Positions 1 to 7,171 of a stretch of 7,772 nucleotides of DNA are shown here, in pieces; within the stretch, counting starts at the first letter, position 1, and each line of letters starts with the position of its first letter. The position numbers and the translations under genes were made by a program. The stretch is from Saprospiraceae bacterium. GTDB lineage: Bacteria; Bacteroidota; Bacteroidia; Chitinophagales; Saprospiraceae. The stretch is taken from assembly GCA_007134625.1 (NCBI GenBank), contig SLKL01000394.1, positions 1-7,772 on the forward strand. Reading direction: 5' to 3'. The notes beneath the pieces are model-generated. The model made no database searches, was not told where the DNA came from, and saw nothing but the letters and a program-made list of their open reading frames with translations.

Positions 1-1
1 A

Positions 2-2659
2 GAGTTACCGGGTAGGCCTGTTTTCGTTAATGATAAAATTTTGCTTTTTTCTAAAAACAATCAGGGCAAATATGATCTATCGAGCTATAAAATAACAAAT
101 GGAAGTGTTGTGCTGGATAGAACTATAATCAGTGGTATGCCCTTCAAAAGTGATCAATTGGCTCTACTTAGAGATACTGTTTATATTCTTGATGATTACA
201 GTATGCTTTATCGTTTTCATAAAGACTCGCAGGAAAAACTTTTTTCCTTTGAAGGGAAAAATTTGATTGCTTCAAATGAAAACCGGGTTTATATATTTTC
301 AGATAATCAGATATGGATTGTTAGCGAGAGTGAACCTGAGTTGGTTTCCTATGAAATACCTGACGATCATCATCCGGTTATAGTCAAATCAGACCGAAAA
401 GGAAAGCTTGCGGTAGGTTTTACCAACGCAATGAGAAGAATAACGCAATTAATTGTAATCGACACTGCTAATTACATCCACAATTTTAATAATGTTTTGG
501 AGACCAATAATACCATTCGAGACTTTCATGCAGACAATTTTTTTTACCGCTGGTTACTTGGCACTTTCAATGGACTATATTCTAAAAGTTTGCTCAGATC
601 GGGCATAGAGTGGTTACATGTCAGAGAAAATGTACCCAAAGGAAATTTTGGTCATATTATAACGGGATTGACCCCTCATCACTCCGGGAATGTAATTTTT
701 ACCAGACAAGGTCGGGATATTTTCCATTATGATATTAAGTCTGCGAGTTATAATCAAATTCTAAAAAAGGAAGCAGAAAATTACGGTGTATTTATCAGGA
801 ACACGCGAATGACTTATTCAGAAAGTTATGATTTATTGGCGGGATTGGGGTATCGCACAGATGCATATTCGAATTTATTTCTTTCGAGCTTCAATGATGA
901 ATTTTACAAAAAGTATTTACTTCCTTCAAAGGTCAGAACTATTGGTATTGATCAGGATGATAGAATTATTATGGGAGGATTTTACCATGATTCTGAAATT
1001 GGAACATTAATAAAATATTGTCCGGTCATGGATAGTGTATCTGTATTTATGGAAAAGGATGTACCTGTTAGGAGTTTTTTGGTAGATAGTCAGTTCGGGA
1101 ACTATTGGATTGGTACAGAAAGTGGAATATACTATTTTGAAGGTCCCTTTGAAAAAATGGAGGAAATAGCTCAAAGTGAAGGGAACTTACTACCCTATAC
1201 CAAAGACAGTCGAATCTTATCTCTTTCGCTGTATAATGATTTTATTTTAGCTGGAACTTATGGTCAAGGTTTGTTCATAATTGATAAAAATAACAAGGAG
1301 CTTAAACATCAAATTAATTCGAAAGATAATTTGACTAACAATATGGTAGCAGCGGCTGTAGCTGATGATTTTGGAAACATATGGGTCAGCACATATAATG
1401 GAATCACGGTTTTGGATTCTAATTTTAATGTAATCAGAACACTTTTTGATTTTGAAGGACTGAGTTCAAGGGAATTGAATGCAGAAGCTTATGCAAAAGA
1501 CGGAAATGGACATATCTATTTTGGTACTTTAAATGGAGTAGTAAAAATTGATCCCAAAATTGTTCTGGATTGGGAGAAATCAAATGGTATTGCAATTACA
1601 AAAATTGAACTCTATGAAAAAGGTAATATTAAAAGAACAAGTTCTTTAGATTCTATAACCTTTTTTAGTAGTATAGATTCTGTAATTGTTCATTTTGAAT
1701 TTCCCGACTATTATGAATATCCCTTTTACAATTATGAGGTTATATTAACTTCCAGTACTTCAACCGATATGAATTCGAAAAATGGTATAGGTAATATGAC
1801 TTTTACCAATCTACCTATTGGAACAAATCTATTTTATTTTAGCACTCCCCATTCTAATTTTTCAGAGCAATTGGTCTTTGAAATAAAACGGGATTTTCGC
1901 CCCTTAATTAATGTTCTGTCAATTACCTTATTGGTATTGCTATTAAGTGCAGCGATATCATACACTATCCAAAGAAAAAATCGCTTGGTGGCAGCACGCA
2001 AGATGGAACAAGAAAAGAAGATAGCCAACCTCCGTCTTGAATCCCTAAGGGCGCAAATGAACCCCCATTTTATTTTCAATTCCCTTGGGGCCATACAGTA
2101 TTTTATTCAAACCAATGATACTGTCAAAGCCGATGACTTTTTATCCTCCTTTGCCCAACTTATGCGCAGTATTCTTGAATCCTCCAAGAGTCAATCCATA
2201 ACCCTAAGAGACGAAATAAAGCAGTTGAAACTATACCTGCAGCTCGAGGAAAGTCGCTTTGAAGGCAAATTTGAATATCAGATTGAATACGATAAGGATT
2301 TGAATTTGGAGTTGGCTATCCCACCTATGATTATACAGCCATTTGTCGAGAATGCTGTCAATCATGGATTGTATAATTTAGAAGACAGGAAGGGTGCTCT
2401 CTTTATCAGATTAAAACAACTGAGTGAGACTGAAATAAAAATTGAAATAGAAGATAATGGAATAGGACGAAAAGCAGCCAAAAAACTTAGGAAATCAGGT
2501 CATAAATCCAGAGGAACAGAATTAATTCGGGATCGATTCAAAGCAATTAATCAATCGGATTTATGGCGCGCTAATTATGTGATAAAAGATCTGGAAGAAG
2601 ATGATAAAGTGATAGGAACGCTTATTGAAATAAATATGAAACAGCTTGAGGATAACTGA
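2..2659 (+). CDS. Sensor histidine kinase, LytS/His_kinase type with periplasmic beta-propeller (5' partial)
   Basis: This is a membrane sensor kinase that should autophosphorylate on histidine and pass the phosphate to the regulator encoded next. The reading frame is open to the left edge (first full codon at base 2), so the TTG at 41 is an internal codon and 885 residues are visible. The N-terminal part carries beta-propeller-like repeats of the two-component-regulator type, clearest at about 1094-1555 (YWIGTESGIYYF, IWVSTYNGITVLD, IYFGTLNGVVKIDP). A Y_Y_Y-like beta domain follows at about 1658-1891, then one membrane helix at about 1907-1966 and a short charged coiled coil. The kinase core has the phospho-acceptor motif NPHFIFNSL (His codon 2066-2068), an N-box FVENAVNHG near 2342-2368 and a G-box DNGIG near 2453. 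The order matches the common Bacteroidota Reg_prop / Y_Y_Y / His_kinase architecture. The signal and the missing N-terminus cannot be read here. Confidence 0.95.
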   Translation, partial: ELPGRPVFVNDKILLFSKNNQGKYDLSSYKITNGSVVLDRTIISGMPFKSDQLALLRDTVYILDDYSMLYRFHKDSQEKLFSFEGKNLIASNENRVYIFSDNQIWIVSESEPELVSYEIPDDHHPVIVKSDRKGKLAVGFTNAMRRITQLIVIDTANYIHNFNNVLETNNTIRDFHADNFFYRWLLGTFNGLYSKSLLRSGIEWLHVRENVPKGNFGHIITGLTPHHSGNVIFTRQGRDIFHYDIKSASYNQILKKEAENYGVFIRNTRMTYSESYDLLAGLGYRTDAYSNLFLSSFNDEFYKKYLLPSKVRTIGIDQDDRIIMGGFYHDSEIGTLIKYCPVMDSVSVFMEKDVPVRSFLVDSQFGNYWIGTESGIYYFEGPFEKMEEIAQSEGNLLPYTKDSRILSLSLYNDFILAGTYGQGLFIIDKNNKELKHQINSKDNLTNNMVAAAVADDFGNIWVSTYNGITVLDSNFNVIRTLFDFEGLSSRELNAEAYAKDGNGHIYFGTLNGVVKIDPKIVLDWEKSNGIAITKIELYEKGNIKRTSSLDSITFFSSIDSVIVHFEFPDYYEYPFYNYEVILTSSTSTDMNSKNGIGNMTFTNLPIGTNLFYFSTPHSNFSEQLVFEIKRDFRPLINVLSITLLVLLLSAAISYTIQRKNRLVAARKMEQEKKIANLRLESLRAQMNPHFIFNSLGAIQYFIQTNDTVKADDFLSSFAQLMRSILESSKSQSITLRDEIKQLKLYLQLEESRFEGKFEYQIEYDKDLNLELAIPPMIIQPFVENAVNHGLYNLEDRKGALFIRLKQLSETEIKIEIEDNGIGRKAAKKLRKSGHKSRGTELIRDRFKAINQSDLWRANYVIKDLEEDDKVIGTLIEINMKQLEDN

Positions 2660-2675
2660 ATAAAATCTAATTAGC

Positions 2676-3437
2676 ATGGAAAATAATAAAAAAATTGCCA
2701 GAGCTATCATTGTTGATGACGAGCCTAAACTAAGGGAGGTGCTCTCTATTAAAATCAAAAATTTTCTTCCGCAGTTAGAATTAATAGGGCAAGCTGAGAA
2801 TGTACCTCAAGCATATGAAATGATTAATCAACTCAAACCGGATCTAATTTTTCTGGATATTTCCATGCCGGTAGAATCAGGATTCGATTTGATCGAAAAG
2901 TTTGATGAGTTTACCTTCGAAATAATCTTCGTAACGGGACATAATGAATATGCTTTGGATGCCTTAAAAATCAGTGCAATTGATTACCTCTTAAAACCCG
3001 TTGCCACTCAAGAACTAAAAGGTGCGGTTGAAAAAGCATTGAAGAGGATTAAGGAAAGAACCATTGTAAATAAGTACAAATTACTACAACAGAATATAAT
3101 CAACAGAGGAACACAGGAAACTAAAATTTCCATTCCAGGTTCTAAAGTTTATGATTTTGTCAAAATAGGAGATATCATTTATTGTGAAGGGTGGCAGAAA
3201 TATTCTAAAATTCACCTTAAAAATGGTGAGGTAATTGTAAGCTCCTATAATCTGGGTGTTTTTAAAAATCTTTTGGCAGAATACAATTTTTACTTGACAC
3301 ACAAGTCTTACCTGATTAATTGTCTTCATATTAAAAAATATCACAAAGAAGGTATCGTAGAACTTATTGAAGGACATAAAGTGCCTGTAGCGAGAAGAAC
3401 CAAAGAGGATTTTATTGATCGTTTTGTGAAAAATTGA
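2676..3437 (+). CDS. LytTR-family response regulator
   Basis: This 253-residue cytoplasmic transcription regulator is the likely partner of the kinase that ends 16 bases upstream; the spacing suggests one transcript. Residues about 8-125 form a receiver domain: acidic pair D14-D15, phospho-acceptor D61 in LIFLDISMP, T87 in FVTGH and K107 in LLKP, so all the usual switch residues are present. Residues about 150-250 form a LytTR DNA-binding domain, recognisable by the DIIYCEGWQKYSKIHL stretch, the THKSYLINCLHI block and the C-terminal VPVARRTKEDF. Length is normal for the LytR/AlgR family. The ATG at 2676 was chosen because it gives a complete receiver; it lacks a strong Shine-Dalgarno sequence, as is common in Bacteroidota. 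Target genes cannot be read from this window, and I see no obvious repeated LytTR site nearby. Confidence 0.95.
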   Translation: MENNKKIARAIIVDDEPKLREVLSIKIKNFLPQLELIGQAENVPQAYEMINQLKPDLIFLDISMPVESGFDLIEKFDEFTFEIIFVTGHNEYALDALKISAIDYLLKPVATQELKGAVEKALKRIKERTIVNKYKLLQQNIINRGTQETKISIPGSKVYDFVKIGDIIYCEGWQKYSKIHLKNGEVIVSSYNLGVFKNLLAEYNFYLTHKSYLINCLHIKKYHKEGIVELIEGHKVPVARRTKEDFIDRFVKN

Positions 3438-3523
3438 GCCAACTTGGCAATGTTAGATGAGTTTGTCAATTGTGATTTATTTTGCTGTCTTTCAGCATCT
3501 GCCTAACGGTTTTTGCATCTTCA

Positions 3524-4147
3524 TTAGCGAGTAAGGGTCAAGTAGAAATTATACTTTATTATGCTTTCCTTTTGTAAAACACTCAACTCCAATTCATGTT
3601 TGTCCCGATTGGTTTGTCTCTTTGTTATTTTGCTAGTGCCAATACTAAAATTTTTTAGTCTTCTGTTCGACACCCATATGCAATCATAACCTTTGCTATT
3701 GATCAACTCAAGATTTTCCTGTTTATCAATTCCCGCATCTATCACAACGGTTTTTTTCTTATTGGGGTCACTGTGTTTATTCAAATGATCCAACATTTAT
3801 TCAAGGGTCGTACAATCCGGGGTGGTTCCCTGATAGATGTTCCTCAAGTCAAATATTACCAGCCTGTCTTCCAGTTCAAACATGTCGGTTATCCGCTCAT
3901 ACAGACGCTTATCAATCTTTCTCAACTCGAGTTTATCCATGATCTGCCAACATAGATTCTCGACCCCGAATCTGCGCACTTGTCGGAACTCAAAGGAATC
4001 CAAATCCACATTTTGATAATCGGCTAAATGTTCAGGTGTAGGCGTGGAGGGAAATCCTTCAGTTTTTTCTCCGTATTTGAGCAGATATTTTTCGTATGAG
4101 GCATTTGCTAATTCGGCAATCTCACTGGACATATCTATTGGGAACAA
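3524..4147 (-). pseudogene. Decayed DDE transposase remnant, IS1634-like
   Basis: Two consecutive pieces in one minus-strand frame look like parts of an IS1634/IS4-type transposase. The upstream piece (4147-3797) contains DSFEFRQVRRFGVENLC and LEDRLVIFDLRNIYQG, resembling the N-terminal half and the first catalytic-Asp region (I/L-x-D-L-T-N-x-Y). It ends at TAA 3799-3797. The next codon is ATG and the frame continues with KKKTVVIDAGIDKQENLEL and GYDCIWVSNRRLKN, resembling the second catalytic-Asp region (V-x-D-A-G). Sequence expected between the two regions in such enzymes is largely absent, so LVIFDLRN seems joined directly to IYQGTTPD by an internal deletion. The frame stops at 3526-3524 without the region of the last catalytic acid. 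The first codon is TTG, and an in-frame stop lies a few codons upstream, so the N-terminus is also missing. It is not an active transposase. The exact IS family is from memory of motifs and is less certain than the pseudogene call. Confidence 0.75.
3849..3865. repeat. 17-base direct repeat, copy inside transposase remnant
   Basis: TCAAATATTACCAGCCT recurs at 4172-4188 with one mismatch (16 of 17) in the same orientation. Here it encodes, on the minus strand, the RLVIFD part of the transposase remnant close to the apparent deletion joint. Confidence 0.6.
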
Positions 4148-4171
4148 TGAGGTTTGTTTAAATATGACACT

Positions 4172-4188
4172 TCAAGTATTACCAGCCT
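4172..4188. repeat. 17-base direct repeat, copy at the 3' end of the 834-residue gene
   Basis: TCAAGTATTACCAGCCT is the second copy of the repeat at 3849-3865. Its last base is the third base of the TGA stop of the minus-strand secreted-protein gene, so it marks the border between that gene and the transposase remnant. It may be a rearrangement scar. Confidence 0.55.
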
Positions 4189-6692
4189 CATCGACTTTCG
4201 TTCATGAATTGCTCAACTTGTTCACGCAGTATGGATTCAACATCCGCCGGATCAGGTTCATGATCTTGACCAAGCAAATCATCCAGAGTACTTAATACTG
4301 CTTGCGAAAACTGGGGTTTCAAATGACCATATTTACTCTTTTTTGAATAACTAAAATCTGTGAAGGCATCATAATTATGTCTACTACTAGTACCTCTTCT
4401 AGTACCTCTCTCACAATAGCAGATTGCCACACCAACAGTAGCTGTAAAGCTACTAAGCGAAGCCTTAGCATGTCCGTTGCCAGAGGATTTGCCTCCTGTA
4501 TTACCATTTGCAATGCTTTCCGCAGTCAGACTGCCTTTATCATGATCCGATACGATCACCTCGGAGATGTATTTTCCTCCCCCGCTAATGGTCTCTGAGC
4601 CGTCTTCCAGACCCTCACGCTGATATGTCACATAACTGCGGGTTTGGGCAGTACCCGTGTTCCTACCCACCGTGTGGGTGATGCTGCCTTCTGCAAGTGC
4701 ATATCCGGATGCGGCATTAATCTTATTCATATCCAGATCAGGGATGTTGTCTAGAATGATCTGAAAGGGTGGGTTAGCCATTTGTTCTAGCAAATCTTCA
4801 ATATTATCTAATTCTTTACCAAGGTCATCAATGCCCAAAATTTCGCCCAGACTTTCAATCAGCTCCTCTTTAACCATTTCAAGAACTTCATTTTCCGGGT
4901 TCTCCTGGAATTCATTTAGCAACCAATCGATGATTGCCCATCCATCATCAACCTCATCACCAAGGTTTTCGCGGATGTAATCTTCAGCAATTTCCCGGAT
5001 CTCATTTTCAAGTTCTTTGAATCGTTTCTCCATCTTTTTTTTTGCTCCTTCTTGGGCCCGGTCCAAAAGGAAAGACCTAAGAGTATTAACAGTTCCGCGG
5101 GCAATGCCCAGCAGGTATTCCACCGCTACATTACCGATAAGTGCGATTGGTCTTAGCACCTCTACATGATCAGCCAATGGATCAAAAGCATAAGAGTAGG
5201 CTTCAATACGGCTTGCTTTGACAATCACCACATGAGTTGTACAATTTTTTTCGTCATCTGCTTCTGCTGTCATTTTCAAGGTGCTTGTACCGCCTACTTC
5301 AGCTTTTAACTCTTCCGTTGAGGTAATAAATTGACTCCTTTGATCAGGTCGTACCATCACCGTCCATGCATAAGCGTTGGCGTCTCCGCCAACTACATCC
5401 GGCACCCAGTAGGCTTGGGCAGACAAAGGTGTTTCAGGTATTCCATACTCCGAAATATCATGATCTGACCCTTGTATGTCGGCAAGTGTGTTAACGTAAT
5501 CCCTAAGTCCACGTCTCATCTGAGTATCAATACTATCTTTATTTGCAACCCCCTCCCAGTTTCTAGAAAGATGGAAGTCGAAATCCGGTTCATCAAATCT
5601 GTAAGTTGAATTAACCGCACAGTCCGGTTCATCTTCTGATTTAGACCCGGGTGAATCGCCGGAACCAGTGGGCAAAGGAGAACTTTCAGAGTGTAAGACT
5701 TTCGCTCTGTCACCAACTGCTTCAAATGTACTCCAGAAATCTGAAACACCATCTTTTACATTCCGTTGTATTTCTTCCGGTGCAGAAGTAAAATTCTGAC
5801 CGGTATTTTCTTCAAATTGTTGAATAGTTTTTGTTTGAAAATCTTCTTTACTGTAATCATCACCCTGGACAGCTGATGTGAAAATCCAAAAGGTTTGTTG
5901 TATGACAGTCTCCCTTTCTTGTTCCGGTTGAGAACTAAAAGGAGTATGTATATTGCCTTCGGTCATCAATCCATCAAAAGCTTGTTCAATTTCTGTAATT
6001 GCTGTAATTAGTAAATCCGCAGCCTCTTCAGGGTATTTATCATAGTCGAGGGTATGTCCAAGAGGTTCTTCTGTAATCGGATTGAGGGCTTTGGAACCTG
6101 GGTGGTCCATCCAACCATTATCCCGATTTGGTCTCCATCCGTAGGGTAGATTTTTTGCACGCACCCATTCTTCGATTGCAGAAGTAGGCTCTCCTTTGGA
6201 TACAGGAGGGCGGGTTACATCTGCACAATATCCGAACAATGGTATATCCTTTGACTCCTCCGCCGGAATGGTTACATCTTCTGTCGGAGGTACAATATAA
6301 GGTTGAGATCCATTTGTAGATGGAATAAAAACAGAACCGGGATTGTAGATGATAGCATCACTGGTAGTATTAGTAACTGAAAGTGTTGCGATATGACCGG
6401 TAGTTTCTCCTGTTCCAACTGGAGAATCTACTTTAAGACCGGCAGGAATATACTTAGGCCGACCGTCCTCTCCCACAGTAACGTATTGATTTAGCCTATC
6501 TTTAAAGCACTCAGTGACTTCATCATCTTGCAATATTTTGCCTACATTATTTTCTTCTAAACCAGATAAATCGTATGCCGTTGAAATAGATAATTGCTCA
6601 TATTTAACCATCTCAGTATAATTATTAATATTCTCAGCCGAGGGGGTCATAGCAATAAGAAAAAACACGAGGAAAATAATTTGCGTTTTCAT
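4188..6692 (-). CDS. Large secreted protein of unknown function, paralogue of the 7172 gene
   Basis: I do not recognise this 834-residue protein by name. Residues 1-19 are a signal peptide (MKTQ, hydrophobic core, TPSA before ENIN), so it is exported. Residues about 80-240 form a module shared with the protein at 7172: a beta-rich part, SQPYIVP (129-135), G154-Y-C156, and NPITEEPLGHTLD (204-216). Further on are VIQQTFWIF (263-271) and an acidic/Ser/Gly linker (about 335-358). Residues about 360-500 look like a second globular domain. Residues about 545-640 are charged and helical, probably coiled coil. Residues about 660-760 are Gly/Ala/Ser/Thr-rich and probably beta, ending in ICYCERGTRRG. 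I see no lipobox, no membrane anchor and no type IX C-terminal sorting domain. The ATG at 6692 gives the signal peptide directly and has no Shine-Dalgarno; the shared leader element ends 19 bases before it. By eye the gene is richer in G+C than the two-component genes. A surface or secreted adhesin-like role is a guess. Confidence 0.85.
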   Translation of the reverse strand: MKTQIIFLVFFLIAMTPSAENINNYTEMVKYEQLSISTAYDLSGLEENNVGKILQDDEVTECFKDRLNQYVTVGEDGRPKYIPAGLKVDSPVGTGETTGHIATLSVTNTTSDAIIYNPGSVFIPSTNGSQPYIVPPTEDVTIPAEESKDIPLFGYCADVTRPPVSKGEPTSAIEEWVRAKNLPYGWRPNRDNGWMDHPGSKALNPITEEPLGHTLDYDKYPEEAADLLITAITEIEQAFDGLMTEGNIHTPFSSQPEQERETVIQQTFWIFTSAVQGDDYSKEDFQTKTIQQFEENTGQNFTSAPEEIQRNVKDGVSDFWSTFEAVGDRAKVLHSESSPLPTGSGDSPGSKSEDEPDCAVNSTYRFDEPDFDFHLSRNWEGVANKDSIDTQMRRGLRDYVNTLADIQGSDHDISEYGIPETPLSAQAYWVPDVVGGDANAYAWTVMVRPDQRSQFITSTEELKAEVGGTSTLKMTAEADDEKNCTTHVVIVKASRIEAYSYAFDPLADHVEVLRPIALIGNVAVEYLLGIARGTVNTLRSFLLDRAQEGAKKKMEKRFKELENEIREIAEDYIRENLGDEVDDGWAIIDWLLNEFQENPENEVLEMVKEELIESLGEILGIDDLGKELDNIEDLLEQMANPPFQIILDNIPDLDMNKINAASGYALAEGSITHTVGRNTGTAQTRSYVTYQREGLEDGSETISGGGKYISEVIVSDHDKGSLTAESIANGNTGGKSSGNGHAKASLSSFTATVGVAICYCERGTRRGTSSRHNYDAFTDFSYSKKSKYGHLKPQFSQAVLSTLDDLLGQDHEPDPADVESILREQVEQFMNESR

Positions 6693-6711
6693 TTTAAGAG
6701 AATTTTATTAG

Positions 6712-6745
6712 CCCTACTCTGTAATAGGCTTTTCGGGTTCCGCCT
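6712..6745 (-). promoter_or_regulatory. Shared leader element, copy before the 834-residue gene
   Basis: Read on the minus strand this is AGGCGGAACCCGAAAAGCCT, then ATTA, then CAGAGTAGGG, ending 19 bases before the ATG at 6692. The 20-base and 10-base blocks are identical to those at 7103-7136 upstream of the paralogue; only the 4-base spacer differs. ATAGGC (6747-6742) can pair with GCCTAT (6729-6724) around a 12-base loop GGAACCCGAAAA. The loop CCC could also pair with the GGG at the end of the element as a pseudoknot. It is either a structured RNA leader or a duplicated operator; I do not recognise a named riboswitch class. Confidence 0.7.
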
Positions 6746-6792
6746 ATCTTGCTTACTAAAGTAATCATTGTTAGATGGATAATTTTATCACT

Positions 6793-6825
6793 GAAAAATA
6801 TCCTATTAATTCTTCTAAAACCAAG
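6793..6825 (-). promoter_or_regulatory. Candidate Bacteroidota-type promoter for the 834-residue gene
   Basis: On the minus strand CTTG (6825-6822) is followed after 21 bases by TATTTTTC (6800-6793), a near match to TTTG and TAnnTTTG with one mismatch in each box. It would give a leader of about 90-95 bases that includes the element at 6745-6712, mirroring the arrangement of the other gene. Weak evidence. Confidence 0.25.
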
Positions 6826-7018
6826 GTAAATTAAATTTCTCTAACGCCTCTCTATATTTAAACCATCGGCAATTTTGATCAGACCAATGGTCTCTTTTTT
6901 GATAAATAAGTCCCAAAAATATACATAAAAACATCATGTAATGAATACCTAACTTTTTCAGGTCAAAGTGTAAAAAACCTACCTTTGGTTTAGTCACACC
7001 CACCGATCGTCCGAATTA

Positions 7019-7051
7019 TTTGGTTTTTTAAAAAATTTTATCGTATATTTA
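7019..7051 (+). promoter_or_regulatory. Candidate Bacteroidota-type promoter for the 7172 gene
   Basis: TTTG at 7019-7022 is followed after 21 bases by TATATTTA at 7044-7051, close to the Bacteroidota pattern TTTG (-33) and TAnnTTTG (-7), with one mismatch in the last base. Transcription would start near 7058, giving a leader of about 115 bases that contains the element at 7103-7136. Such matches arise by chance in AT-rich DNA. Confidence 0.35.
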
Positions 7052-7102
7052 TTGCAGATTTTAAATGAATTCGACTATATAACACAGCAGAACCCCGTGA
7101 AA

Positions 7103-7136
7103 AGGCGGAACCCGAAAAGCCTTAATCAGAGTAGGG
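7103..7136 (+). promoter_or_regulatory. Shared leader element, copy before the 7172 gene
   Basis: AGGCGGAACCCGAAAAGCCT, then TAAT, then CAGAGTAGGG, ending 35 bases before the ATG at 7172. It is the inverted partner of 6712-6745 (30 of 34 identical). AAGGC (7102-7106) can pair with GCCTT (7119-7123) around the same 12-base loop. At the pair 7102/7123 this copy has A-U where the other copy has U-A, a compensatory change that keeps the stem. GGG at 7134-7136 could pair with the loop CCC at 7111-7113. The conserved loop and tail and the same place relative to each gene suggest a 5' untranslated regulatory element. Confidence 0.7.
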
Positions 7137-7171
7137 ACAATAGGACTCATTAATCATAAAAACCAACTGCT

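Larger units (their letters stand above)
6746..7102. other. AT-rich divergent intergenic region between the two leader elements
   Basis: These 357 bases lie between the two copies of the leader element and probably hold both divergent promoters. I see no convincing gene. The only sizeable frame, minus strand 7003-6815, starts with GTG and encodes 62 residues with one hydrophobic stretch and a Trp-rich tail; nothing supports it as real. There is a 5-base-pair hairpin AGACC-AAT-GGTCT at 6881-6893 followed by a T run at 6895-6900, possibly a weak plus-strand terminator, and an A/T palindrome TTTTTTAAAAAA near 7024-7035. Confidence 0.6.

Noticed and set aside
1834..2094. Minus-strand frame of 86 residues opposite the kinase, and similar frames opposite or within the other large genes
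   Set aside because: They overlap well-supported coding sequence in other frames and show no protein-like features of their own.
3483..3497. Hairpin TGCTG-TCTTT-CAGCA downstream of the response regulator, as a terminator
   Set aside because: The stem is only 5 base pairs and is not followed by a T run on either strand. No convincing terminator was found for the two-component operon.
3438..3523. Minus-strand stretch in another frame encoding EDAKTVRQMLKDSK, as the transposase C-terminus after a frameshift
   Set aside because: It is too short to assign, and I could not match it to the expected transposase C-terminal region.
6881..6900. Hairpin AGACC-AAT-GGTCT followed by T6, as a terminator
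   Set aside because: The stem is short, and no plus-strand gene ends nearby for it to terminate; it is mentioned only in the intergenic entry.
6815..7003. 62-residue minus-strand frame with a hydrophobic stretch and a Trp-rich C-terminus
   Set aside because: It has only a GTG start, no supporting homology that I can recall and no ribosome binding site, and it lies where divergent promoters are expected. A small membrane protein or gene fragment is not excluded.
6712..7136. Known riboswitch classes (c-di-GMP, preQ1, cobalamin, THF) for the leader element
   Set aside because: The block and loop sequences do not match the consensus cores I know for these classes; only general features such as a GAAA and a possible pseudoknot are shared.
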